A DNA stretch of 39,325 nt from Oscillospiraceae bacterium (GCA_015068565.1 SVKG01000002.1:1-39325), one strand, 5' to 3'. Counted from the first letter of the stretch, positions 1 through 10,005 are shown. The notes: generated by a model not told the origin, from the sequence alone. Numbers and translations are program-made.

Positions 1-1
1 A

Positions 2-553
2 GCCGTTACCGGAAAGCCAATCAAGTTTGCCGGTATGGGCGAAAAACTTACTGACCTCGATTACTTCTACCCCGACCGTATGGCATCGAGAATCCTCGGT
101 ATGGGCGATGTGCTTTCTCTTATTGACAAGGCTCAACAGGCGTTCGACGAAAAGAAGGCTGTTGAACTTGAAAAGAAAATGAGAGAGCAAACCTTTTCCC
201 TCGAAGATTATCTCGAACAGTTACGGCAGATGAAGAACATGGGCTCACTTACTGACCTTATCGCTATGATACCCGGTATGAACAGCAAAGCCCTCAGCGG
301 TGTTGACATTGACGAGCGCAGACTGCTCAGAGTCGAGGCTATCATAACCTCAATGACCATGGATGAACGGCTCAAACCCGAAATCATAAATTCATCACGC
401 AAAAAGCGTATTGCTGACGGCAGCGGCGTCAAGGTGCAGGATGTAAATACTCTGCTCAAACAGTTTGAACAGATGTGCAAAATGATGAAACAGTTTTCTA
501 ACCCAAAACTTATGAAACGCCAGATGCGTTCCATGGGCAGATTTATGAGATAA
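2..553 (+). CDS. ffh: Signal recognition particle protein Ffh, C-terminal (M-domain) part; 5' end outside window
   Basis: Open frame from window edge: AVTGKPIKFAGMGEKLTDLDYFYPDRMASRILGMGDVLSLI..., then Met-rich M domain ending KRQMRSMGRFMR. Confidence 0.96.
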   Translation, partial: AVTGKPIKFAGMGEKLTDLDYFYPDRMASRILGMGDVLSLIDKAQQAFDEKKAVELEKKMREQTFSLEDYLEQLRQMKNMGSLTDLIAMIPGMNSKALSGVDIDERRLLRVEAIITSMTMDERLKPEIINSSRKKRIADGSGVKVQDVNTLLKQFEQMCKMMKQFSNPKLMKRQMRSMGRFMR

Positions 554-607
554 CAATTTTTATGTTATATATATCTTTTCTTTATCACTTTAAGGAGGTG
601 AACACTA

Positions 608-850
608 ATGGTAAAAATCAGACTTAAAAGAATGGGTGCTAAAAAGGCTCCTTTTTACAGAGTTGTTGTTGCAGATTCCAGATATCCCAGAGACGGTAGA
701 TTCATCGAGGAAATTGGTACTTACAATCCTTTGACAGATCCCGCAACCATCAATATCGACAAAGAAAAAGCAGCTAAATGGCTCAGCAACGGTGCACAGC
801 CCACCGATACAGCAAGAGCTCTTCTCAAAAAGAGCGGTGTTTTACAATAA
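608..850 (+). CDS. rpsP: 30S ribosomal protein S16
   Basis: [44 protein letters not shown] aaggaggtg upstream. Confidence 0.98.
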   Translation: MVKIRLKRMGAKKAPFYRVVVADSRYPRDGRFIEEIGTYNPLTDPATINIDKEKAAKWLSNGAQPTDTARALLKKSGVLQ

Positions 851-872
851 TCGTATAAAGGAGTAATTCAAC

Positions 873-1100
873 ATGAAAGAATTGCTTGAATACATTGCCA
901 GATCTCTTGTTGATTATCCCGACGACGTAAAAGTTGAGCAGAAAGGCTCAGAGGACTCTATCGTTTTGGAACTTCACGTTAACGAAAGCGATATGGGTAA
1001 GGTAATCGGCAAGCAAGGCAGAATCGCAAAATCTATTCGTTCTGTTATGAAAGCTGCTGCAAGTAAAAACAACGTAAAGGTTTCTGTTGACATAGTCTGA
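873..1100 (+). CDS. khpA: KH-domain RNA-binding protein KhpA (YlqC family)
   Basis: 75 aa with GKVIGKQGRIAKSIR KH motif, between rpsP and rimM. Confidence 0.93.
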   Translation: MKELLEYIARSLVDYPDDVKVEQKGSEDSIVLELHVNESDMGKVIGKQGRIAKSIRSVMKAAASKNNVKVSVDIV

Positions 1101-1157
1101 TACGGACTTTCCACGATAGCACAGCAGTCAAATGCTGTGCTATTGTAGGTTAAAAGG

Positions 1158-1658
1158 ATGATTAAAATGAATAATGATTTCCTTGAAATAGGCAAAATAG
1201 TAAATACTCACGCCCTCAGGGGCGCTATGAAGATGGTTGTCTGGGCGGACTCTACCGACGTGCTTGACACTCTGGACTGTCTTTACGACGAAAACGGCAC
1301 CTGCTATGAAATTAAGTCGGTATCGTACCCCAAAGACAACGCGATTATAAAACTTTCAGGAATTGATTCCATTGAGCAGGCAGAAATGTTCAAAGGCAAA
1401 ATCCTGTATGTAAAACGTGACGCCTTTAACCTGCCCGAGGGTGTGTACTTTGTGGCAGACCTTATAGGGTCAAAGGTTTACGAAGACGACAGATTACTTG
1501 GAAAAATAGACGACGTATTCCCCGCGGGTGGATGTGATGTGTACTCCATCAAAGGCGACAGCCACATCCTGTTCCCCGCTTTGAAAGAAAACGTCGTTTC
1601 AGTTGATATACAAAACAAAGTTATAAAAGTTAGAATTCCCGAAGGGTTGCTTGATTGA
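1158..1658 (+). CDS. rimM: Ribosome maturation factor RimM
   Basis: FLEIGKIVNTHALRGAMKM..., conserved position between khpA and trmD. Confidence 0.95.
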   Translation: MIKMNNDFLEIGKIVNTHALRGAMKMVVWADSTDVLDTLDCLYDENGTCYEIKSVSYPKDNAIIKLSGIDSIEQAEMFKGKILYVKRDAFNLPEGVYFVADLIGSKVYEDDRLLGKIDDVFPAGGCDVYSIKGDSHILFPALKENVVSVDIQNKVIKVRIPEGLLD

Positions 1659-1661
1659 TTT

Positions 1662-2360
1662 ATGATATTCGATATCCTGACCTTATTTCCCGAAATGTTT
1701 GACGGTGTCCTTAACGCCAGTATGCTGGGCAGGGCTATGGAAAAAGGTATTTTAGAATTTAATACTGTAAATATACGCGACTTTGCCGACAACAAGCACA
1801 ACAGAGTAGACGATGCCCCCTACGGCGGCGGCAGAGGAATGGTAATGCAGGCACCGCCCATATACAGCGCATACGAAAGCATTGTCCGTCTCCGCGGCAA
1901 AAAGCCACATCTTATATATATGTCACCCAAGGGGAAAACACTTACACAACAAGATGCCATTCGTCTGTCAAAGATGGACTCGGTGGCAATACTGTGCGGT
2001 CACTACGAGGGTGTAGATCAGCGTATTATTGACGAAATTGTGGACGAGGAAATCTCTATCGGCGATTATGTTCTTACCGGCGGCGAACTCCCTGCCATGG
2101 TACTTATCGACACTATCAGCCGTATGATTGACGGGGTACTGTCAAACGAGGACAGTTTTACCGACGAATCCCATTTTAACGGGCTTTTAGAATACCCGCA
2201 GTACACAAGACCTTATGAATTTCACGGTGTGTGTGTACCTGACGTTCTTATGTCGGGAAACCATGCCAACATCGCCAAATGGCGCAGGGACAAATCTGTT
2301 GAACTCACCGGAAAACTCAGACCTGATATGCTGAAAGGACTGGACCAGAATGACGATTAA
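1662..2360 (+). CDS. trmD: tRNA (guanine-N1)-methyltransferase TrmD
   Basis: MIFDILTLFPEMF..., YGGGRGMVMQ, GHYEGVDQRI, GDYVLTGGELPAM motifs. Confidence 0.97.
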   Translation: MIFDILTLFPEMFDGVLNASMLGRAMEKGILEFNTVNIRDFADNKHNRVDDAPYGGGRGMVMQAPPIYSAYESIVRLRGKKPHLIYMSPKGKTLTQQDAIRLSKMDSVAILCGHYEGVDQRIIDEIVDEEISIGDYVLTGGELPAMVLIDTISRMIDGVLSNEDSFTDESHFNGLLEYPQYTRPYEFHGVCVPDVLMSGNHANIAKWRRDKSVELTGKLRPDMLKGLDQNDD

Positions 2361-4338
2361 CAGTGTATATATCAAAAGTTTCGGAAAACTCCGGGACAAA
2401 GACTACATACTCGACGACGGATTCAATGTAATATTCGGTAAAAATGAATCGGGCAAAAGTACTTTTTTGTCTTTTATCCGGTTTATGTTTTACGGTGCAA
2501 AAAAACAACGTGGCAAAGAGATATCCTTCCGCGACAAATACACTCCCTGGAACGGAGAAAATATGGAGGGAGAACTGGTATACACACACAAGGGTACCCA
2601 ATATTCCCTGTCACGTTCAATCTCTGCCTCAGGCAGAAAATCAGAGGTAAAACTTATCAACAAGTCCACCGGAGAAGAAATAAACCTTACCACAGATGAA
2701 GTGGGCACAGAGATTTTCGGTATGAGCGAACAGACCTTTTTAAGAACTCTGTTCATATCCTCAGAGGGAACAAAAATTGACTCCGACGGAGAAATACTTG
2801 CCAAGATATCAAATGTTTCACAAAGCGGGGAAGAAACCTCCTCATATCAGGCTATTGCTCAGCAGCTCAAAGAAAAGGCTGCCAATCTTGATTCAAGACG
2901 AGGCAGTGCTGTTATCCCCTATCTTGAAAATGAAATTGAATCCTTACTGGAAAAGAAACAAAAACTGATAACTGCCCGTGATGAAAAAAGCACGGCTGCA
3001 CAGCGTCTTGAAAATGTAAAGGCGCAGTTGGACGACGCCCTTAAAGAACAGGCGTTACTCGCCGATACTATGGAAAAATTAAAGCGGTACAGAGATTTCT
3101 CCGCATACAAAAAAGCCGAGGAAAAACTCAACAATGCCGCCGAGGATGTTGAAAAAGCAAAAGGTGACCTATCCAGTGTTCAAGGGGTTGACAATGAATT
3201 TTTGAAAAACATCTCTCCTGAGGAAGAAGAAATTATACTTGCAGATACATCAAGCCAGAGCGTTGCGGACCAGACGGAGCAGGTGGTACTTAAAAACAAA
3301 GCCGTATCCTCTAAAACAACGGGTTTTGTATTTGCTGCCCTCACGGCGGTATCGGCAGTTATATCACCCTTTATACACATCGCTTTGCTCACCCTTGCCG
3401 CAGTGTTTGGCATTTTATCGGCGTTCTCATTTGTTTCATCAAAAAAAGCAAAGGACAAAGCCGATGCTCTTACAGAAAAAATGAGATTTGCGCAGGACAC
3501 AAAAAAGCAGGTGCTCAGCAAATACGGGCTGGAAAGCACCGAGCATTACAGACTTATAAAGCGCACTGCCGCAGACACATCTGCAAAGGCTGAACTTTTA
3601 AAATCCAATGCAGATGCCGCACAGAAAAGGTACAACGAGTGCAAAGAGGAATTTGACTCAATATCTGCCGGTATAACAGCAAAATACGGCAGCACTGACA
3701 AGTTCGAAGCAGAGCCTGTATCGGCAAATGAAGAAGAACTTACAAAAAAAATCAAGGATGCCGAGCAGAAAATCTTGAATCTTACCGGAGATAATGTTAA
3801 AATTAAGATTGAGGCAGATTCCGTTGACGGGCTTACAGAGGAAATCAATCAGGCGGACTGCGTAGTTGCCGATCTTAAAGAGCGCCTTGACGATGCAAGA
3901 GGCGATCTTCGTATTATCAATCTTGCAAAAGAGATTCTGGACGAATCCTACGAGGAAATCAAGAGCAATTTTGCGCCGCGTCTTGCCGCAGCAACACAGC
4001 GTATTTTTAACGCGCTGACCGGCGGCAAATACGGCGAGGTTACGGTAAACGACAAGTTTGAAATACAGATTCGACACGAGGGAAAATACGAAAATTCAAA
4101 TTATTTCAGTTCGGGCACAATTCAACAGTTGTATTTTTCTTTAAGATTAGGTATAATAGAATTACTGGCAGAGAATTTTCCTTTATTTATCGACGACGCA
4201 TTCATCACTTATGACGATGAACGCTTCAATCAGGGGCAAAAGTTTTTGAAGGAATACTCCCTTAACAACCAGATCGTCTTTACAACTTGCCACCAGCGGG
4301 AAAAAGGTATGTCCGGCGCCAGTTTAACAGAGTTTTGA
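2350..4338 (+). CDS. AAA/SMC-like ATPase, YhaN-type, with coiled coil and central hydrophobic hairpin
   Basis: Walker A FGKNESGKST, signature-like FSSGTIQQLYFSLRLG, Walker B LFIDDAF; hydrophobic stretch GFVFAALTAVSAVISPFIHIALLTLAAVFGILSAFSFV inside coiled coil. Confidence 0.85.
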   Translation: MTINSVYIKSFGKLRDKDYILDDGFNVIFGKNESGKSTFLSFIRFMFYGAKKQRGKEISFRDKYTPWNGENMEGELVYTHKGTQYSLSRSISASGRKSEVKLINKSTGEEINLTTDEVGTEIFGMSEQTFLRTLFISSEGTKIDSDGEILAKISNVSQSGEETSSYQAIAQQLKEKAANLDSRRGSAVIPYLENEIESLLEKKQKLITARDEKSTAAQRLENVKAQLDDALKEQALLADTMEKLKRYRDFSAYKKAEEKLNNAAEDVEKAKGDLSSVQGVDNEFLKNISPEEEEIILADTSSQSVADQTEQVVLKNKAVSSKTTGFVFAALTAVSAVISPFIHIALLTLAAVFGILSAFSFVSSKKAKDKADALTEKMRFAQDTKKQVLSKYGLESTEHYRLIKRTAADTSAKAELLKSNADAAQKRYNECKEEFDSISAGITAKYGSTDKFEAEPVSANEEELTKKIKDAEQKILNLTGDNVKIKIEADSVDGLTEEINQADCVVADLKERLDDARGDLRIINLAKEILDESYEEIKSNFAPRLAAATQRIFNALTGGKYGEVTVNDKFEIQIRHEGKYENSNYFSSGTIQQLYFSLRLGIIELLAENFPLFIDDAFITYDDERFNQGQKFLKEYSLNNQIVFTTCHQREKGMSGASLTEF

Positions 4339-4355
4339 CGGAGGTGTTTTGATTT

Positions 4356-4718
4356 ATGGCAAATGCAAGTGTAGAATTTTTAAAAGGTAACGTTTCTATC
4401 GATAATGAAGTAATCGCACAGATTTGCGGCATTATTACCACAAGTTGCTACGGCGTTGTAGGTATGGCTTACAGTTCTAAATCAAAAGGTATTGCTTCAT
4501 TGCTTGTAAAAGACAAAATCTCCAAAGGTGTAGACGTTTTTGTTTCGCCTGATAAAAAAATAAGCGTTGATATCCATATCATTATTGAATACGGCGTTAA
4601 TATCCAGACTATAAGCGACAGTATTATCAATAACGTGAGATATCATCTCGGATATATGACCGGCCTTGAAATTGACCGCATCAATGTATATGTGGACGGG
4701 GCAAGAGTACGCGAATAA
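4356..4718 (+). CDS. Asp23/Gls24 family envelope stress response protein
   Basis: SIDNEVIAQICGIITTSCYGVVGMA...; directly upstream of DAK2 gene. Confidence 0.9.
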   Translation: MANASVEFLKGNVSIDNEVIAQICGIITTSCYGVVGMAYSSKSKGIASLLVKDKISKGVDVFVSPDKKISVDIHIIIEYGVNIQTISDSIINNVRYHLGYMTGLEIDRINVYVDGARVRE

Positions 4719-4730
4719 GAGGTGAATACC

Positions 4731-6368
4731 GTGATAGATATATTAACTGGGCAGTTACTTGCCGATATGATTATATCCGGCAGTAACAACCTTGCAAATA
4801 GAAAAATTGAAATTGATGATTTAAACGTGTTCCCCGTTCCTGACGGCGACACGGGTACAAATATGTCACTTACCATGCTGTCGTGCACAGAGGATGTTAA
4901 TGCCGCAAGGGACAAAGGCGTAGGTGTGGTTTCAAAGACACTCTCCTCTGCAACTCTCCGTGGTGCAAGGGGCAACTCCGGTGTTATTACAAGCCAACTT
5001 ATGCGTGGTATTGCCAAATGCTTTGCCAACCTTGAAACCTGCGGCAAGGCAGAATTTGCACAGGCAATGAAACTTGCTGCTGATTCGGCTTACGGTGCCG
5101 TTATGAAACCTATTGAGGGTACAATCCTCACGGTTGCAAGAGGTATAGCAGAATCCGCCGTTGCAAATGCTGAAACGGCAGAGGACGTGCTTGACCTTTT
5201 AAGAGTATGTGTAAAAGACGGTAACGACGCTCTCAACCGCACTCCCGATATGCTGCCTCAGTTAAAACAGGCAGGTGTTGTGGATGCCGGAGGTAAAGGT
5301 CTTATTTGTTTCTGGGAAGGGGCTCTCTCCTATCTTGAAACAGGCGTTATCATCCCCCGCGAAGATGCCGCATCCGAAACCGCTGCTCCCAAGGCTGAAT
5401 TCAAATCACAAGAGGATATCAAGTTCAGTTATTGCACAGAGTTTCTGATTCACAAAGCAAAGGAAAATGCCGACGTTTTTAAATACAAAACAAAAATCGA
5501 AAGACTCGGGGATTGTATGGTCGTTATTGAAGATGATGATATCATCAAAACCCACATCCATACAAACGAGCCAAATATCGTCCTCGGCGAGGCTTTGAAA
5601 CTTGGAGAACTTTCCAAAATCAAAATTGACAATATGAAACTCCAACACGAAAACAGACTGGTGTCTGAAACCGAGGTTGAACTGGAAGCGCAAAAAGAAC
5701 CCCAACCTCCCAAAAAGTACGGATTTATTTCCGTTGCTGTGGGGGACGGTATTGTAAATACTATGACCGAACTTGGCATTGACATTATCATCGAGGGCGG
5801 TCAGACTATGAACCCCAGTGCCGAAGATATTCTAAACGCCATAGAAAAACTCAATGCAGAAAACATAATTGTTTTCCCCAACAACAAAAACGTTATACTC
5901 TCTGCCGAACAGGCAAAAAATCTTACGGATAAAAATGTTACGGTAATCTCTACAAAGAGCGTGGCACAGGCAATTTCGTGTATGATATGCTTTGACGAGG
6001 ACGAGGACCTTGACGAAAATATCGAAATGTTTAACGAAACTGTTGCCAATGTACGCACGGGACAGATCACTTACGCTGTAAGAAATACCGTTGTGGAAGG
6101 TCAGAAAATCAAGCAGGGAGATATTCTCGGTATTGTTGACGGCAAACTTAAAATAGCCAAAAAATCAATCAGCAGTGCATTCTTTGCAACGGTTGATGCC
6201 GTTATCGGCGACGGTGCTGACAACATCACCGTTTTCTACGGCAAAGACGTGTACGAAAAAGACCTTGAAGAAATCAAGGAAAAACTTGACAAAAAATACA
6301 GCGACTATGATGTTTCTGTACAATACGGCGGTCAGAATGTTTATTACTATATAATCTCTGCCGAATAA
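4731..6368 (+). CDS. DAK2 domain fusion protein (YloV/FakA-like); GTG start at 4731 (alternative 4722)
   Basis: NVFPVPDGDTGTNMSLTM (DAK2/DhaL motif), C-terminal DegV-like half; GTG 4731 has RBS agaggtg with 6 nt spacing. Confidence 0.92.
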   Translation: MIDILTGQLLADMIISGSNNLANRKIEIDDLNVFPVPDGDTGTNMSLTMLSCTEDVNAARDKGVGVVSKTLSSATLRGARGNSGVITSQLMRGIAKCFANLETCGKAEFAQAMKLAADSAYGAVMKPIEGTILTVARGIAESAVANAETAEDVLDLLRVCVKDGNDALNRTPDMLPQLKQAGVVDAGGKGLICFWEGALSYLETGVIIPREDAASETAAPKAEFKSQEDIKFSYCTEFLIHKAKENADVFKYKTKIERLGDCMVVIEDDDIIKTHIHTNEPNIVLGEALKLGELSKIKIDNMKLQHENRLVSETEVELEAQKEPQPPKKYGFISVAVGDGIVNTMTELGIDIIIEGGQTMNPSAEDILNAIEKLNAENIIVFPNNKNVILSAEQAKNLTDKNVTVISTKSVAQAISCMICFDEDEDLDENIEMFNETVANVRTGQITYAVRNTVVEGQKIKQGDILGIVDGKLKIAKKSISSAFFATVDAVIGDGADNITVFYGKDVYEKDLEEIKEKLDKKYSDYDVSVQYGGQNVYYYIISAE

Positions 6369-6376
6369 AACAATTT

Positions 6377-6406
6377 AAACGGAGCAGAATTTTCTGCTCC
6401 GTTTTT
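6377..6406 (+). terminator. Rho-independent terminator after the DAK2 gene
   Basis: aaacggagcagaa-tt-ttctgctccgttt perfect stem followed by T run. Confidence 0.88.
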
Positions 6407-6434
6407 GATTGACACAAATTTTGATTTGTATGTA

Positions 6435-6463
6435 TTGAAAAAACGATATTTATATATTATAAT
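6435..6463 (+). promoter_or_regulatory. Sigma-A-like promoter for the YihY gene
   Basis: TTGAAA-N17-TATAAT, about 39 bp upstream of TTG start. Confidence 0.7.
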
Positions 6464-6501
6464 ATAGAAGTAGGTATTTTATTTAAAGTGAGGATTTAAC
6501 A

Positions 6502-7365
6502 TTGTATAAAGAAAAATTCGTACGCTACATAAATAAGTATCCACGACTGAAAAAAATCGCAAAGGTCGTTCTTAAATTTTTAAACGATGATGTTCCCGGT
6601 CTTACCGCCGAACTCACCTTTTATCTTATAACATCGTTCTTCCCTTTTGCCATTCTGTTACTCTCACTCATAAGCATTACTCCCCTGTCGGCAGAGGATA
6701 CCATTTACCAGTTATTCTCCGCACTGCCGCAAGACGTATACGATATAATTTTTAACTTTTTAACCGGCATAACCATAAGTCCGCCTATTGTTATTTTCAG
6801 CACATTACTTGCTATGTGGTCACTGTCGGGTGCAGTATCCACCATCAGCAAGGCGCTTAACAGGATGTACGGAGCAAAAGAAACACGCAACCAATTCATT
6901 ATACGGAGCATCGGCGCACTGTTCGCTTTCCTTTTGGCACTCACCATTGTTCTCGCCTTTTCAACCCTTATTCTGGGCAATATCATTGGTATGCTTATTT
7001 CCAGGTTTTTTCCGTCATTTAATGTACTGTGGCATTTTCTGCGAATTGTATTTATGTTTTTCGTTATGTTCTGTGTATTCGCTTCTCTGTACAAAATTTT
7101 GCCCGACAAAAAACTCCGTTTCAAAAATGTGTTTATCGGTGCTATTTCAACCACCCTGTTATGGAGTGGTGCATCCATAGTATTTTCGTTTTACATTGAC
7201 AACTTCTCAAAGCACCACATAATATACGGATCAATCGCAGGTGTTCTGGTGCTTGTTACCTGGCTGTATATGTCAAGTTTTATAATTCTTAGCGGTGGAG
7301 AAATCAATGCTCTGATTCATCACAAAAAACACTTAACAAAATCAAATGATATAAACAAGGTTTAA
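6502..7365 (+). CDS. YihY/BrkB family inner membrane protein (TTG start)
   Basis: Multi-TM; DDVPGLTAELTFYLITSFFPFAILLLSL, VLVTWLYMSSFIILSGGEINA; RBS gtgagga. Confidence 0.92.
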   Translation: MYKEKFVRYINKYPRLKKIAKVVLKFLNDDVPGLTAELTFYLITSFFPFAILLLSLISITPLSAEDTIYQLFSALPQDVYDIIFNFLTGITISPPIVIFSTLLAMWSLSGAVSTISKALNRMYGAKETRNQFIIRSIGALFAFLLALTIVLAFSTLILGNIIGMLISRFFPSFNVLWHFLRIVFMFFVMFCVFASLYKILPDKKLRFKNVFIGAISTTLLWSGASIVFSFYIDNFSKHHIIYGSIAGVLVLVTWLYMSSFIILSGGEINALIHHKKHLTKSNDINKV

Positions 7366-7371
7366 ATCACC

Positions 7372-7686
7372 TTACAAATTCATCAATTGCTGTTTGAGAG
7401 TATCTTCTGCAATTTCTTCGAGTTCACAAGGTGTTACCCGACCTTTTACAAGGCTGTCCATAAATGTGACAGCCTTTTCTTTTGAGAAAAACAAATCTTC
7501 CAGCAGTTTCGATTCAACGTCATCAGAATTGTTGTCGGACATATTTATTTCTGCACCGTAACTCACATAGTTTATATTACTGCTTTTAAAAGGTGTTTCT
7601 TTTATAACAAGGTAATATTCTAAAAGTTTTTCCTCTGAGGTTTCTTCGATTATAATTTTTTCTTTCCCGTAAAGTTCTTTTTTCAT
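7372..7686 (-). CDS. Conserved hypothetical small protein (possibly DUF6514-like; not verified)
   Basis: 104 aa ORF, convergent with the YihY gene, only 6 bp between stops. Confidence 0.75.
   Translation of the reverse strand: MKKELYGKEKIIIEETSEEKLLEYYLVIKETPFKSSNINYVSYGAEINMSDNNSDDVESKLLEDLFFSKEKAVTFMDSLVKGRVTPCELEEIAEDTLKQQLMNL
7450..7482 (+). terminator. Hairpin with T-rich tail, likely + strand terminator for the YihY gene, lying inside the convergent CDS
   Basis: aaggctgtc-cataaatgt-gacagcctt then ttctttt; 9 bp perfect stem. Confidence 0.65.
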
Positions 7687-7840
7687 AAAATCATTCCTTT
7701 CTTATCCCAAAAAAATGGGAGCAAATCCATTATATCGTCGCCGCATACAAAAATCCAGTAAATCTTACCGACCTTTTCCGATTATCGTATCTGCATATTT
7801 TGTTTTTGTCGGTAAATACTGTTACAAAGGAGGTTTTACC

Positions 7841-8797
7841 ATGAAAAATTGCAGAACAGACCTTGCCATAGAAGCGGCGGATTTATACAATAAAAATCCT
7901 GATGAGGTTAAAAAAATTGACGGTGTGACAGTCGAAACCGATGAAATAAAGGGCATTAAAATTACCCATGTTGAGATAACCAACAAAAACGGAGAAGAAG
8001 CCATAGGCAAAAAGCAGGGCAACTACATTACCATTGAATCGCCCAAAATAAGAGACAACGACGAAGATGCAATCGCCGCAACCTCTCAAATCCTTGCGGA
8101 CAAACTCAGGGAGATTTTACATCTTAACAAAAAATCCACAGTACTTGCAGTAGGTCTCGGCAACTGGAACGTTACCCCCGACGCACTGGGCCCCAAGGTG
8201 GTTTCTAATCTTAAAGTTACCCGACATCTTTTTGAGTATGTGCCCGAACACATTGACGAAAACACCCGCTCTGTGTGTGCCGTCTCTCCCGGAGTGCTGG
8301 GTATTACGGGCATTGAAACAAGCGAAATAATCAAAGGTATAACCGATATGGTAAAACCTGATGTCATTATTGCCATAGACGCTCTCGCTTCAAGAAAAAC
8401 AAACAGGATAAGCACTACCATTCAAATTGCAGATACAGGAATCACTCCCGGCTCGGGCATAGGAAACAAAAGAAAAGGTCTTGACAAAGACTATCTGGGA
8501 GTACCCGTTATAGCCATCGGTGTACCAACAGTGGTTGATGCTGCCACCGTTGCAAACGATGCTATTGAACTTTTGATAGAAAACATAAAAATGTTGTCGG
8601 ACAAAAACTCCGCCATGAACAAACTTGCCGACAGTTTTGATATCGAGCACAGATATCCCCTTATAAAAGAGGTGCTCACTCCCTATGTGGGAGACCTTAT
8701 TGTTACACCCAAGGAAGTAGACGGAATAATCGAGGAGGTATCCTTAATAATAGCAGATGCTATAAACGATGCCCTGTTTGGCAGCAAAGCAGGGTAA
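7841..8797 (+). CDS. gpr: GPR endopeptidase (spore germination protease)
   Basis: RTDLAIEAADLY, LAVGLGNWNVTPDALGPKVV, VCAVSPGVLGITGIETSEII; RBS aaaggagg before ATG 7841. Confidence 0.96.
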   Translation: MKNCRTDLAIEAADLYNKNPDEVKKIDGVTVETDEIKGIKITHVEITNKNGEEAIGKKQGNYITIESPKIRDNDEDAIAATSQILADKLREILHLNKKSTVLAVGLGNWNVTPDALGPKVVSNLKVTRHLFEYVPEHIDENTRSVCAVSPGVLGITGIETSEIIKGITDMVKPDVIIAIDALASRKTNRISTTIQIADTGITPGSGIGNKRKGLDKDYLGVPVIAIGVPTVVDAATVANDAIELLIENIKMLSDKNSAMNKLADSFDIEHRYPLIKEVLTPYVGDLIVTPKEVDGIIEEVSLIIADAINDALFGSKAG

Positions 8798-8814
8798 TTA
8801 TTGCCCCGCAACAA

Positions 8815-8856
8815 GCATATATATTAAGCAAATACTTCAACGGGGTATATATATGC
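8815..8856 (+). promoter_or_regulatory. 10 bp perfect inverted repeat whose 3' arm covers the spoIIP start codon
   Basis: gcatatatat (8815-8824) / atatatatgc (8847-8856); ATG at 8853. Confidence 0.55.
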
Positions 8857-9968
8857 AGAAAAAACACAGATTTTACAGACACAGAAAATTCAATACGTTT
8901 ATTTTAAAAAGAACACAACTCACAACAATAATCATAGCATTGGTGTTCATTGGGGCATTGGTTTTCACCATTCCCCTCTCAAAGATGAACAGCAGTTTAC
9001 TTTTATGCGCCCTGCGCCACTCTCTCCCCCCGTTGCACCTGACCGAAAGCGACACGTCAAAATCTGAAAAAAGAGATTTTGGCTCGTTATTTAATCCTCA
9101 AAGGGTACTCGCAGAATCTATCCCGTTTTTAAATCTTCCTCCGTCCGAGGAGGAATTCCAGCCTCCGGAAGACACCACCCCCGAAGCACCGCCCCCAACG
9201 CCGCCTCTGCCAGAAAACACCCACCCCATACTGAATACACAGGTTATATCAAAAAATCTTGGTATACGGAACGAAACCACATACCAACCCGATTTACAGG
9301 CTCTGCTGTCTGCTCCTTTATCTTTTAGTTCCCCCGAAATACTGATAGTCCACACCCATGCCTCGGAATCATATAAAAATGACGGGTTAAACTATTACAC
9401 CGAAGGGGAATCGGACAGAAGTCTTGACACCACCCTTAATATGGTGAGAATAGGCGAAGAACTGGCAGCCGAACTTAAAGCGAGGGGATTTAAGGTTACC
9501 CACGCCAGGGATATTAACGACCACCCCTCCTACAACCAATCATACAACAGAACTCTTGATGTTATAAACAGTCATCTTCAAGCCAACGGAAACATACAGA
9601 TTGTACTGGATCTGCACCGCGATGCCGCGGTCAGGTCTGACGGGACAAAGTTAAAATTTACTGCATCGGTAAACGGCGAAAGTGTTTCACAGATTATGCT
9701 TGTATGCGGGACCAACCAAAGAGGGCTGCCCAACGACACCTGGCAGGAAAATCTTAAATTTGCCCTCAAACTGCAAAATTATATGGAAAACTCATTCCCC
9801 GGTCTTGCCCGTCCGCTTAATCTCCGTCAGGAACGATTCAACACCCACGCCACAAAAGGGTCTATGATAATAGAAATCGGCACCTCGGGCAATACGTTGC
9901 AGGAGTCGTTGGGCTCGGTAAAATACCTGGCGGATGCTCTGGCGCATGTTATATCAACATCAGGCTGA
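8853..9968 (+). CDS. spoIIP: Stage II sporulation protein P (SpoIIP)
   Basis: N-terminal TM, Pro-rich linker, ILIVHTHASESY, DLHRDA, EIGTSGNTLQE; directly downstream of gpr. Confidence 0.95.
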   Translation: MQKKHRFYRHRKFNTFILKRTQLTTIIIALVFIGALVFTIPLSKMNSSLLLCALRHSLPPLHLTESDTSKSEKRDFGSLFNPQRVLAESIPFLNLPPSEEEFQPPEDTTPEAPPPTPPLPENTHPILNTQVISKNLGIRNETTYQPDLQALLSAPLSFSSPEILIVHTHASESYKNDGLNYYTEGESDRSLDTTLNMVRIGEELAAELKARGFKVTHARDINDHPSYNQSYNRTLDVINSHLQANGNIQIVLDLHRDAAVRSDGTKLKFTASVNGESVSQIMLVCGTNQRGLPNDTWQENLKFALKLQNYMENSFPGLARPLNLRQERFNTHATKGSMIIEIGTSGNTLQESLGSVKYLADALAHVISTSG

Positions 9969-10005
9969 AAACAATCGACGGCAATTTGCCGATTACAAAG
10001 ATTTT

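Noticed and set aside
3658-4077. 139 aa minus strand ORF inside the YhaN-like ATPase gene
   Set aside because: Antisense to coiled-coil coding sequence; composition typical of a shadow ORF.
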